The notes under the pieces were generated by a model that was given only the letters and a program-made list of their open reading frames with translations, ran no database searches and was not told where the DNA came from. This document shows, piece after piece, positions 1 to 10,372 of a DNA stretch of 64,000 nucleotides; the first letter of the stretch is position 1, and each line of letters opens with the position of its first letter. Origin of the DNA: Falciphora oryzae (taxonomy: Eukaryota; Ascomycota; Sordariomycetes; Magnaporthales; Magnaporthaceae); the NCBI GenBank assembly GCA_000733355.1, contig JNVV01000006.1, positions 999,803 to 1,063,802 of the forward strand, written 5' to 3'. Made by a program: the position numbers and the translations under genes.

Positions 1-279
1 TGTCGCCGCGCCAGACACTCAGCGAGGTCTCGACATTGCAGAGCGCCGCCTGGGAGACAATCGATTTGCAAATTGACACGGATGCCTTGAAGCGTCGCCT
101 TGGAGATATAATCGATCCATGAATGGATGCTCTTGAGCGTAGCCTCGGGGATAGAATCGACGCTTTGGGTGTCCGGATGAAGGCACCTTTGGCAGAGTAT
201 GTCACCTTTACATATAAATCATCACCCTCTCCCATCCTCCCATCTCCATCAACTCTCCGACTGGTACTAGCGCCCTCGC
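1..279 (+). pseudogene. Decayed coiled-coil repeat fragment at the window edge
   Basis: Three degenerate copies of a 45-49 base unit are visible, starting near 41, 90 and 135, each reading roughly as (E/K)R(R/S)LGD(R/I)ID in a coiled-coil-like pattern. Copies two and three share a frame but are separated by an in-frame TGA at 120-122; copy one is in another frame. A possible donor (gtatgt) follows at about 203 and a possible acceptor (tactag) ends near 269, after which the frame stops quickly. This looks like the 3' end of a broken repeat-protein gene that begins to the left of the window. A live gene with unseen introns is the alternative. Confidence 0.3.
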
Positions 280-687
280 TTGAGCACACCATCAGGCCCT
301 CGAATCCCAAAGTCCGAGAGACAAATCATTGAGAGAAACACCAACGCCTAAGCTCAGCTGATTCGGTAGGCTGGTTACCTAGAAATTGCTAGTGACGGCG
401 TATTTTCCCACATGGGTTTCCTTACATCTAGACATCCGAAAGAGGATGCTCCCATTCTCACAACCACCTAATAATGATATCTACCACCTTCCCACTATTG
501 GCACTGAACAGGACATGCCACTACCCCGGGCCAATCATCACTTCTAACTTCGAACACCCTATTGTCCTCCCCGGCCCTGGCACCACCACTGCAATACCTC
601 TTCCTCTTCGATGTTGTTCTCACTTCCGGAAACCTAGCAGCTAGGGTCAGCCCTCAGCCACGGTGCCTCTGGCCGCTTTCACGGGTG
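280..687. other. Intergenic stretch, no gene seen
   Basis: No reading frame with coding character lies here. It separates the decayed fragment at the left edge from the 3' end of the minus-strand gene whose stop codon is at 688-690. Confidence 0.5.
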
Positions 688-2214
688 TCACGGCGCCTCG
701 CCGCCTCGTGGCTCAGAAACGGTCTCAAGCGTCGAATATGGGCCCGCTGGAAGCTCCACCGCATTTGCCGCATGGAGTTCGGCCGAGGGGAGCTCGACAT
801 GGTTCAGCGGGAACGGAACCCCGTTGAACGCGCTGTCCTCCGCGTAGGACTGGTCCCATCGTTGTATAAACCTCTCGAAATCTACAAAAATAGCGTATCA
901 GCTGGGGGCCAGTCTTGATTGAACACGGAATAAAAGAACCGAATTCTCTCCTATTGATGTTGGAAAGGGGAAGCGGTAGGCTAGGCGATTGGTCTTACCC
1001 TCGGGCCGAGAGAACTGTATCCCGAGGTGACGGATAGTGAGGCCGTGCGAGGAAGAGCCGGGATCAGGCTGATGGGAGCTCGAGGCCTGGCCACCTGCCG
1101 TGTCGTCCACAGAACGCCCACGGCCAAACCGCCCGAAGGACACGCGCCGTGAGGATGAGGTCGTGCCATGGCCGCTGCCGCGCCTCCCTCGGACGTCGAG
1201 TCGGAGCCACTTGCGCGCGTCGTCTCGGCTCCGTATCTCGCGCTCAAAAGCACTCACAGGGTACTCGCGAAACCGGTGGTCACCAGCCAGGAAGGCCAAA
1301 GAGTGGTACGACGAATACATGTCCTTCCACAGCTTCACTCGCTGGCCCGTCGCAATGCCCCTTATGGCCCCGAAACGGTCCTTTCGTTCATCCTTGTCGG
1401 ACCAGACGACATCTATGTCGAAAAAGTCGACGAGCTCCCTGCGCCGCAAATCGCTCTGGAACCGAATCGAGTTTTCAAACGTCGCAAATACGTATCTGAC
1501 CTCGATAAAGGCGTCATGAATGGGGGTACCGTCTGCGGTCACATATCGTATTCGTTGCGGCTCGTTGAAGTTAACATAAAGCTCCATGTCACCAGGGTCC
1601 TCGAACCGGCGATGGTGAGCGTGGTGCGTAAGCGGTATTGTGTCTGCAGGTGAGCCTCCCGGCACTGTCATATCAGGTGGTCATATCGGTCAGTCGAATC
1701 ATACAACGCGCCCTCCCCTCTTAGGCGGGAGCAAGCGTACAGTAGTGCTCCAGGACCTCCCCTTGGTAACTGCATTGCCATGACAGGCGGCGGTGGTCGA
1801 CACCGGCCGGCTCGAAATCCCACGGGCCAAGGTATACGGTGATCTCGTCGGCGGTACGCTCGAACAGAGTGCTGGCAGACCAAAACCGTTAGGCGCGGTG
1901 TCGGGGGTTAGAAGGAGGGGGCGAGGTGAGAGGGGTAGATTGAGAAAAGACGGTACAAGTGTGACGCGGGTGGTGGTGGTTCCTTATTACATGGTTGCTT
2001 GATATCCAGGGGGGCCGAGGTCTAATGGCCGGAGTGGGGTGGGCGGCTGGGAGGAATGCGAGGTGATGGCAGAGACAGTCGATCTCGTCGTCGGGGTGGT
2101 CCAGGTCGAGTCCAGCGGGCTAGTCTGGGCCTGGACATACGAAGGCGGATAGCGAACCGAAGAGGACGAGTAGGAAGAGCCCGAGGAGCCTGAAGCCATG
2201 CTAGGAGCAGGCAC
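688..2214 (-). CDS. Conserved-looking protein of unknown function, five exons
   Basis: I do not recognise the family. My model is complement(688..881, 927..950, 999..1664, 1741..1871, 1991..2214), 1239 nt, giving 412 residues with every junction in frame. Introns are 45-119 bp: gtaata...ccag, gtacgc...acag, gtaaga...atag and a weaker gtgttc...gtag. The fourth exon is only 24 nt. The first 70 residues are Ser/Pro/Thr-rich and look disordered. A folded-looking core spans roughly residues 75-275 (motifs DEITVYLGPWDFEP, LSWQCSYQGEVLEHY, IEVRYVFATFENSIRFQSD, FFDIDVVWSDKDERKDRFG). An Arg/Ser/Gly-rich linker follows, then a short conserved-looking tail (FERFIQRWDQSYAED). No signal peptide or membrane segment is visible. 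The 48-bp third intron is a multiple of three without a stop, so it could be retained. Confidence 0.65.
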
Positions 2215-4982
2215 AACCCTGGGCGCGCCTGGGCGCCGGCGCCGACGGGGTAGAGAGCGGGCTCTGCCAAGGATAAAGGCTAGGCGCCAGAGTCTCTCGC
2301 GACGCTGCGACAGGAGTGTAGGGCCGGTTGCACTTGGCTTTTGTCCATCCAGGGCAAAGTCTAAAGCAGGGCGCGCGTGTCCGAATCAAGCTGACAGATC
2401 GGAGTTGTGGAGCTAGGCTGAGGCGGGGCCGAGGGCGGCGTCGCGAAAGCGGCGGCCTTGGATGTGGAGAGGGACAGCCAAGGAGGAGAGCGACGAGGAA
2501 CAAGCAAACCGAGATCGTCTTGGATTGGTCGGAAACCTGGTTGTATAAAAAGATATCTTGTCAGGCCAGTGTGCCAGACGCAGCCGCGGCTCTTTTGTCA
2601 TGGCGCGCTGCTCCTGACGTTACTCCTGTGGCGGCGCACTTAACGTCCATCCAAGGTGAGGAACCACATACTTACTCTAGGTGACGGGCTGTGGCCGGGA
2701 AGCAAGAGGCCCGAGACCCCGGTCTGCGGTGTCGTGGGCCCAAGGCCTCGGTTCAGCGCACAGTCGGCTTGAAAGTATAGCACGACGTCAGAGCCTCCCC
2801 GCTCGTCTTTTGGGTCACGCCTCCACGGGCAATCGGTGTGTGTAGCGTGGCGAAAGAGGGTTCAAGAAACAGATGAACAAGCTACCTGGGATGATGGAGC
2901 CAGGAGGCTGTGTAGGTGTGTGGCCAGTCAGGTAGGAATCAAATTAGATGGAAGGCAGCAGTAAATAGGAGGTAGATGGGTCGGTAGGGGTATGGATGCT
3001 AGCAGGGCGATGCCTCAAAAGGCTCATCAGCTCTGCGCGTGAGGGGCGGGAACCGAGAGGCACACGAGGATCTCAACCCCTTGTCCCGCTTGGTTTGGGT
3101 GGGCCGGCGGCGGGTAAGGCAACTCCAGTCTAGAGCTGCCGCCCGCGGGCATGGATTGGGACACGCAGCTTTCACATCCATAGCATGTCCCATCCCCCAA
3201 TACGCATATGCATGTAAGGGAGCGGCGACGGTCCTAGGAGTTCAGGGTGATTGAGGGGTGGGGGGCTTCACCTGGGCTCCAGAGATCCCCCGGCCCGAAT
3301 CCCCAAATTCCCAACACGTTCTCTATTCTCTCCGATGTTTCGTTTTCCTTCTTGTTGATGCAGCTTTCGTCAGCGTCGGATATTTGTCGCTGCCGTGCCC
3401 GTCACGATGCGGCCGGTGCCTCGGTTGCCTACCGAAGTCGGTTGACGAGACAAGGCTTATCGAGGATTAGGTAGGTAGGTCGGTCTATGGAAAGCTGCAC
3501 CATCTCGGATGTGTTCGGTTCCCCAAGGCAGCAAAGCCCAGGTGCTTTCCGCAATGGAGACGAAAGGGATCACACAATTACCATCAAGGCCAGAGCCCCA
3601 GCTCGGTCAGTTCCTTGGAGGCGCAGTGGGGTGGGGGTGCCGCAGCGCAGCTGGTGTGTGGGTGGGGTAGAGTCGATGGCTGCAGCACCCCAGTCGCAGC
3701 TGCCAGCCAGAGCACATGTTCCAGGCGTGCAACGGGATTTGATCGTCGAGGGCGCCTTCCTAGCCTCATTGGGCGTGGTCCCTGCACAAGCATGAGCTTG
3801 GCCCCTTGGCCTTTTGGCCCTGGAGCCTCGTGGCGGCATCGTTATTTCCTCGCCCGATTGTGGCACCTCGCGTGGTTTGCTTCTACCTGTCTCCTTCTCT
3901 AACCGCCTCTCACACATTGACACTGCCTTGTTGCAAGCTTGCGAGTCTTTCGCCCAGTAACACGAGACGAAATTCACGAGCGGTTGGAGCGGAGTAAGTA
4001 GGATGGTTGATAACGATGAGACGAATTGGGGCCCCGCGGGCGTGTTTTGCTGGTCAACGCAGCTTCTTGTTTCTGCGCCGAATTCGATGGCACATGGGGG
4101 GCGTGTTGATTGGCCGATTTCCCAGCCACGGGCAGCAGGAGGAACTCCCCAGGTGAACTTGAGCACGTGGTAACGCCCCAAGGGACCAAACATGAACGGG
4201 CTGTCGCTGCGAGACCAATCCTAGCCTGGCCTTACCCTGGCGCGGCTCGATTCACGGTATCGAACTATAGAATGCGTCGCACCGTCTGGTGTACCCCTAC
4301 ACTCCTTCGCTAAACCAAAAACGGCACAAGCTTTAGAGTCGCTGTCGACAATGGGCCTGGCGCCTGGCTCGCGGCTCGCCATCCCGCGATTGCTTGGGGC
4401 GGGAACTTGTGGGCTCGAGGCGAGCTATTGTCTTGGTCTCCGGGCGCCCAGCCTGGCCCTGTTGTGGGCGTGGTGCGGCGCGACGAGATTGAGCTGGCCG
4501 TTGGGTGTGTGGTGTGTTCGGGTTTGTTAGTTAGCCCGGCAGGATTTCTTGGAAGGGAGCTGTCGGCAGCAGCACAGCCAGCCGCAGAATCGCGCACCCA
4601 TATCGAGCCCCTTCGGCTCCGTCTCCATGCGAAAAAAAAAAAAAATCCGCCGAGTCTCCCTCCCTTCTCTCTCATTTCTTCTGCTCGCTCCCTGCTCAAT
4701 GCCTTGAAGACATATTTATTTGTTTAATTATTCGGTTTTCCCTGGTCATTATACCCATATAGTCGAACTTGCGCAGTGAAAACGTCGCTAGGTATCTATC
4801 CGATCCTGTCGCGATTCCGCGCTTGCTTGAAACACCACCGAGGCGCGTTGCCTGCAACAGCCAGCCAACCCTTAGCAAACCAGCCAACCAGTTGAGCGAC
4901 CCGAAGGCCCGGGCGTCATGAGCAGGCTCTCCCCACCGAGATAGCATACAGAGCCGGAGCCCGGCGAGACACCACTATCGCC
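2215..4982. other. Long intergenic region, promoters of two divergent genes
   Basis: No convincing gene in 2.8 kb. It lies between the start of the minus-strand unknown gene and the start of the plus-strand transporter. It holds a TAGGTAGGTAGG run at about 3468-3480, a CACGTG at 4164-4169 and an A13 tract near 4631. The short frames on both strands look like chance. Confidence 0.6.
4164..4169. promoter_or_regulatory. CACGTG E-box upstream of the phosphate-type transporter
   Basis: The sequence GCACGTGG contains the palindrome CACGTG about 815 bp before the transporter ATG. Pho4 of yeast and NUC-1 of Neurospora (bHLH) bind CACGTG at phosphate-starvation genes. The link to this gene is inference from position and gene type; other bHLH factors bind the same core. 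Confidence 0.3.
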
Positions 4983-7458
4983 ATGCAGCCCGAGCCCCGG
5001 AGCAAGAATCGGGGGTTCCTCGGCGCTGATAGCTCCGCCCTAAGCCCACAGGACCGCCAGGTGAGGCCCATCAGTCTTCATGCAGGCCAGCCAGGATGTA
5101 ACTAAACCCGCCCACCCAACCCGCCCGGATCGACAGGACCGGCGTGAACTGCGCTACCAGCTCGACCTCAACTCGTTCAACCTCAGGATTTGGATCATCA
5201 CCGCATCGGGCTTCCTAACTGACAGGTAAGATCCATCTCCTCGCCTCAGGGCTACGGCCCATCCCATATATCTTGCTTACACAAGCCGACTCCCCAATGC
5301 AGCTACAACCTTTTTGCCACCAATGTTATTCTCGCATCCATCCAGTTCGTCTACTTCCCCGACGACCGCCTCACGGGCCTCATCATCAACCTCTGCACCC
5401 TGTTCGGCTCTGTCGTCGGCCAGCTCCTGTTTGGCTTTCTGGCAGATTATTATGGCCGAACTCGCCTGTACGGGATCGAGCTGGTCCTCGTCATCGTTTC
5501 CACCATTGGTGTCGCCACCAGCAGCTACGGCCATGGCGACCTGAGCTTCCTGGGTCTCTTCACTTGGTGGAGGTTTGTCATGGGCATAGGTTAGCTGTAC
5601 TCCCACCCACTGCCTCTGGGGTCCCTGGACTGGTAAACTAACATGTCAACTTCGCCCCTCCTTTATGCATCGGCGCCGAATACCCGTTATCGGCCTGCAT
5701 CACTTCTGAGTGGTCTAGCACTCAGTCGCGAGCCACTATGCTGTCGGCCGTATTCCTGATGCAGCCTGTCGGCCAGGCGCTCGCGCAACTCATGGGACTC
5801 TGGGTCCTCCTGGGACAGAATGCAATATATAGTATCAATGCCAAAAAATGCGGGCTAGACGCCAAGTGTGAGTACAACCACCCGCTCTCGGATAGCTCCG
5901 GCATCGTCGGTCGGTGCGATATATGTTTATTAAACTGGCTGTCACACAGGGAACAATGAGTGCCAAACGCGTATTGACGGCGTTTGGCGCATCGTTATCG
6001 GCATCGGGGCTTTACCAGCGCTGTTGGCTATCATCTTCCGCTTCTTCCTCTACGACTGCGGCCTATACACGCTTGAGGTCAAGAACAAGCCCGGCGCTGC
6101 CTTTAGGGACACCCAGAGGATATACGGCCAACCCCCCAACCAGTGGCCTGGCGCATATCCTCCGAACGGCGTGCCCATGAACGGGATTGCCCAGCAGGGC
6201 CCGCCACCCATGGCCGGGGGCCCGCACCGCCGTGCAACCTTCCCCCAGATCGAGCAACCCATGCCTGTCCAGTTCTCACTTGAAGATCTACGAAACTTCT
6301 TCATCCGGGATGGGAATTGGTTTTATCTACTTGGTTCGTGTGGATTCACTATTGGGCTGGATGTGCACCAGTGTAATCGTGATGTTTTTGGACTAGCGCC
6401 AACCCCTGAACCCCTAACCCTCTGTCCCACACGGGCAACATCACATGCTCATGCGTGAAGAGAGTCTTTACTGACATCAACCATCGCTCGGGGCACCAGG
6501 AACTTCGATGACATGGTTTTTTCTCGACGTGAGCTTCTATGGATTCTCGCTCGATAATCGTAGAACTCTGTCGGACCTCTGGGCGACCGCAGGGGAGGCA
6601 GACCTCAACCCGTCGCTTCCCTGCTGGAACTCGTCATTCCCGGACGATGGCGGCAGATCCCTCGTCCCGGACTGGAAGAGCAACGGCAGCCTACCGGTCT
6701 GGCAGACCAACCTGATGAGTCCTTGTAAAAGCGTCGACGAGGTTCTCATCGAGCAGGCCAAGCAGTACCTTATCACCGTCTCCATCCCCTCCATCGCCGG
6801 CTCAGCTTGCTTCATCCTCTTCGCCAACCGTTTCCATCGCCGTCGCTGGCTCACTACGTCGTTCTTTACTCTTGCTGTACTCTTTCTTATCACCGGCGGC
6901 GTCTACTATTCCGTCAGCCACACCCCGGCAGCCCCTGCCAACGTTGTCATGGTTGCGCTGTGTCACTTTGCCTTCAACTTTGGTGAGGCTGAAAATCTGC
7001 CTTTTCCCCTCCATTTCTGCTATTGCTTGCCATTTTCTAACGTTATATGCATAGGTGCGAACACCCTGACATTCATCATACCTGCCGAGATATTCCCGAC
7101 GGCATACCGGTGCACATGCCACGGAATCGCCGCCGCGGCGGGCAAGCTGGGATCGATAGTTGCGGTCGGGGTCGTCTACATAATCAACCACTACTACAAG
7201 TCCGAAACTCGCCAGGGGCTGATATTCTTCCTCTTTGCTCCCTTCATGGTCCTGGGCGCACTGTACAGCTGGGCGTACATCCCCGAGGTGCAGCGCGCCG
7301 TCGACGGCCGACACCTCGAGCCCATGAACCTCGAGGATCTTGGCGAGGGCCGGGCCAAGGCCCAGCGAGAGGGCCAGGTTATCACGATCCGGGACAAGAT
7401 TGACGATGTCAAAAGAAGGCGGCGCAACAGGCGCTCGCCTGGGTCGCTGAGCCAGTGA
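4983..7458 (+). CDS. MFS transporter of the PHO84 (phosphate:H+ symporter) family
   Basis: Plasma-membrane proton-coupled transporter, probably for inorganic phosphate or a phosphorylated solute. Model: join(4983..5060, 5137..5225, 5303..5589, 5667..5867, 5950..6333, 6500..6982, 7055..7458), 641 residues, all exons in frame, about twelve membrane spans. Family marks include TDSYNLFATN in the first span, the loop motif ADYYGRTRLYG, GAEYPLSACITSEWS in the fourth, WFFLDVSFYG after the central loop, and PAEIFPTAYRCTCHGIAAAAGKLG near the end; the W-D-Y and Lys positions used for phosphate binding in this family are kept. Two positions differ from typical PHO84 proteins: TDxYDLF reads TDSYNLF and GGDYPLS reads GAEYPLS, so the substrate is not certain. 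The third intron has a normal donor and a CTAAC branch site but ends in AT instead of AG (5665-5666). A CACGTG lies upstream. Confidence 0.85.
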
Positions 7459-7880
7459 TTCGACACGAGCAGAGACCGCGAGGGAGACCAAGACGGGATA
7501 TATTTGTGTAGAGGTGGTGTGATATTGCGGTAATACCTCCACATATACTAGTTGCATCTTGAATGCCTACCAGCTGATCAATGTCATTTTATGATAATTT
7601 TGGGACCGGGAGGCGCCAGAACATGCTTCCACACTAAAAGGAGGACCGCTGAGATGTGCAATTAATCATATAAGTCTGATACCAACGACATACAGAATAC
7701 CGACCCCAAAAAAAAAAAAAAACTAGTTCAGAGAGAGAGGCCGCCCGGGTGATGGGGCCAACCAGGCTAATTTGATGAAAAGATACAGGCCTCGCACCTT
7801 GACGCCGATAAAACCAGTTGGGAATGTTCTAGGGTACAAATATTGTAGCAAACTCGCACTTCACTCTTTGAGGGTCTTCT
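7459..7880. other. Convergent 3' region between transporter and prp31
   Basis: About 420 bp between two stop codons facing each other. AT-richer than the genes, with an A15 tract near 7708. It should hold both 3' UTRs; no gene is seen. Confidence 0.6.
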
Positions 7881-9824
7881 TCACTTGACCGTCTTCGTAG
7901 CGCCAGTGTCTAACCTCTTTGCGGCGGGCAGGGCGGGCTTCTTGAAAACGGCATCGTCGCTCGCGCCGCCGCCGCCGCCGACCTGGGTGAAGGTGCCGCC
8001 CTTGAACCAGCGGTCCTCCTCGGCCTTGCGCTTCCGGCCCAGCTCGGCCTGCATCTTGGGGTCGACTAGCTCGAGCCCCTGGAGCGGCGTGAAGGCCAGC
8101 GAGGACATGGTGCCGCCCGAGCCGACCGTGGTGCCGACGCCCGACGCGCGCAGGCCCTTGCCGCGTAGGTCGAGGCTCCCCGCGGCCGACTGGCCGAAGC
8201 CCTTGAGCGACGAGGCGGCGCCCGTGGACGTGGTCGAGGTCGCGATGCCGCCCCAGCCCTTGTTCTTGGCACTCAGCTTGGCCCGGGTCCGGTTGTCGAC
8301 CTGCATGGCGCGCACGCGGCCCTCGTTGGCCTGGCCGATCATGCCCAGCCCAGCCGTCGAGTCGCCCGTGCCGTACCCGACCTCCTTCTCCTCCTTGCCG
8401 AACGCCATGCGGTTCTGCGCCTTGCGCAGGTCCGTCATGGCCGTGGCCGCCTTGGCCATGCGCGCCCGCCGGCCGCCGCGCTTGCGCGAGGGCTTGTCGT
8501 CGGGAGCTGGCAGGGCGCGCGCGCCCTTGTTGAGCGGCTTCTCCTGCAGCTTCTCGATGCGCGTCTCGCAGGCCTCGCGGAGCTGGTCGCCCTGCGAGCC
8601 GTCCGGGGCCTCGTGGCTGCAGTCGATACGGGCAGCCAGGATGAGCTTTGCCGAGACGATGCGCAGGCCCTGCTTCTTGAGGTCCTGCGGGACGCTCTTG
8701 ATGATGGGCGAGTTGTAGAGGTAGCCCCTCTGGCGCACACCGACATTGGTGGCGAACCCGCTAGCGCCGGCGCCCTTCTTAGAGCCCCATGCGGCGATGT
8801 TGCAGGCGGGTGTCTTCGCTAGGCCCGTCAGGCCGCCGGCGGTGTTGAGCAGCTGGGCAGCCGTCAGAGAGCCGATGAGGGCTGTCAGGTTGGGGGCAAA
8901 TATGTTCATGCGCGACTGAACATATTCTGTCAGGGCACGCTTGGCCTTGTCGAGGCTGATGACCATCTGGCAGGCACGAACAACCTTGGCGAGGGCCTCG
9001 GGTGACATCTCACGGCCCTTGGAGGTGGTTGCGCCGATGGTGACAATCATGAGGGAGGGCCCGTCAAGCACGGACTTGAGCGAGACACCGAGGGGGTTGT
9101 CGGTGGCCAGCTGGAGGGTTTTGATGCCGTCGGCATCCAGGGGCCCATTGCCGAGGACGGCGACGACCTTGGCGTACTCGAGAGGGGTCGTGATCAGAGT
9201 CTCGAGCTCCGGGAAGCGCACCGAGTAGTGGTCCTTGATGTACTTGTGCACCAGCACGATCTCGCTGTCGATCTGGGTCGAGAGACTGTTGGACTGGGTC
9301 AGGAGGTGGTACTCGGGGTGGTCCTCGACGTTGCCCAGGTTGGTCGTCTGCGACTCGGCTGGTTGCGACTGGTAGAAGGTGATTTTCTGCGAGGGTCCGA
9401 GGCAGGCTGTCAGGGCTATCGTTCCGTACAAGGATGTAAACACTTTCTGTCGCATGGTAGCCCGACGCAGCGAGCGGAGATGACAGTTACAAGTGGGGAG
9501 ACTCACCTCAAGAACAGGTTCTAGCGCCTTCATGAGCGTCGCGACGGTGCGGATATCGTCGACGCCCCGCAGCTGCATCTTGTCGACCTTGGCCTTCATT
9601 TCCTCCGGGTCGTCGGTGCGCTCGACGCCGCCCATCTCCTCGTCCTCGTCGGAGCTGGCCATGTCGTCGGCGTCGATATCCATGCCGCCGCCTCCGCCAC
9701 CCATTAGGGCTGCGCCCTCCTCGTCGCCCAGGCCGTCATCGTCATCGTGGTCGGGGCGATCGCCGCCGTTTTCAGAAGCCGAGTCCTCGAAGTCCTGCAG
9801 CAGCTCATCAACGAGGGTTGACAT
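7881..9824 (-). CDS. prp31: U4/U6 snRNP splicing factor Prp31
   Basis: Prp31 binds U4 snRNA together with Snu13/15.5K and bridges U4/U6 to U5 in the tri-snRNP in the nucleus. Model: complement(7881..9446, 9507..9824), 627 residues, with one 60-bp intron (gtgagt...gacag) between VLE and KVFTSLY. Order seen: an acidic Gly-rich N-terminus (residues 1-75), a coiled region, then the Nop domain (about 215-340: NPLGVSLKSVLDGPSLMIVTIGATTSKGR, NLTALIGSLTAAQLLNTAGGLTGLAKTPACNIAAWG read in parts). The Prp31 C-terminal domain follows, with GYLYNSPIIKSVPQDLKKQ, a basic RKRGGRRARMAK stretch and a Gly/Ser tail. Length fits the family. It is transcribed away from clf1, another spliceosome gene; start codons are 548 bp apart. 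Confidence 0.96.
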   Translation of the reverse strand: MSTLVDELLQDFEDSASENGGDRPDHDDDDGLGDEEGAALMGGGGGGMDIDADDMASSDEDEEMGGVERTDDPEEMKAKVDKMQLRGVDDIRTVATLMKALEPVLEVSLPTCNCHLRSLRRATMRQKVFTSLYGTIALTACLGPSQKITFYQSQPAESQTTNLGNVEDHPEYHLLTQSNSLSTQIDSEIVLVHKYIKDHYSVRFPELETLITTPLEYAKVVAVLGNGPLDADGIKTLQLATDNPLGVSLKSVLDGPSLMIVTIGATTSKGREMSPEALAKVVRACQMVISLDKAKRALTEYVQSRMNIFAPNLTALIGSLTAAQLLNTAGGLTGLAKTPACNIAAWGSKKGAGASGFATNVGVRQRGYLYNSPIIKSVPQDLKKQGLRIVSAKLILAARIDCSHEAPDGSQGDQLREACETRIEKLQEKPLNKGARALPAPDDKPSRKRGGRRARMAKAATAMTDLRKAQNRMAFGKEEKEVGYGTGDSTAGLGMIGQANEGRVRAMQVDNRTRAKLSAKNKGWGGIATSTTSTGAASSLKGFGQSAAGSLDLRGKGLRASGVGTTVGSGGTMSSLAFTPLQGLELVDPKMQAELGRKRKAEEDRWFKGGTFTQVGGGGGASDDAVFKKPALPAAKRLDTGATKTVK

Positions 9825-10372
9825 GGCGCCGGGCGCGTTGCGCTAGCGCAGAGCAGCCCTCACGCAGTCCTTTTCTTTTAGGTTCCTTTCTTTCCGGTGT
9901 CGCTATGTCGGAATCACAAGGTGGACGAAGGTGCAAAGATAAAAGCGATGAACGATGGAGGTCGGTCCGTAGGTGGCGGTTCGGAATCTGCAGCCTTGCC
10001 AGTTGATCGATTTGTCGCGTTGAGCTGATCAACAGCTTGGATCTTTCTCTGGGTGTGCCTGTGTGCCTGTGTGGGGTGCGGTACCTGACGGTCGGGATAG
10101 CGCAAGATCCACAATAAATGTGGCCGCCCCACCCAGCTGTCAATGGGCGAGCGCGTCTTGAAATGCGTTCTTCCAACCGACCACACAGGTGCCTGCCTAC
10201 CGCCTCGGTAGGTAAGTATCAAACTCGACTCTATACGCCTCCTGGAGCCCGCGACTGCGTTCGCATAATATCCGTCAGTAGCCGGGGCTGACTCCATTGA
10301 CGGCCGGCCGCACGACAAGTGGAGGAAGGAAAGGGAAGGAAAACAAAGCAAAGAGAAGGAACAGCAGCGACG
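9825..10372. promoter_or_regulatory. Shared divergent promoter of prp31 and clf1
   Basis: A 548-bp region between two start codons facing outward, both for core splicing factors. It contains a perfect hairpin: CCTACCG at 10196-10202, loop CCT, CGGTAGG at 10206-10212. Bidirectional use is inferred from geometry; no TATA box stands out. Confidence 0.6.
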
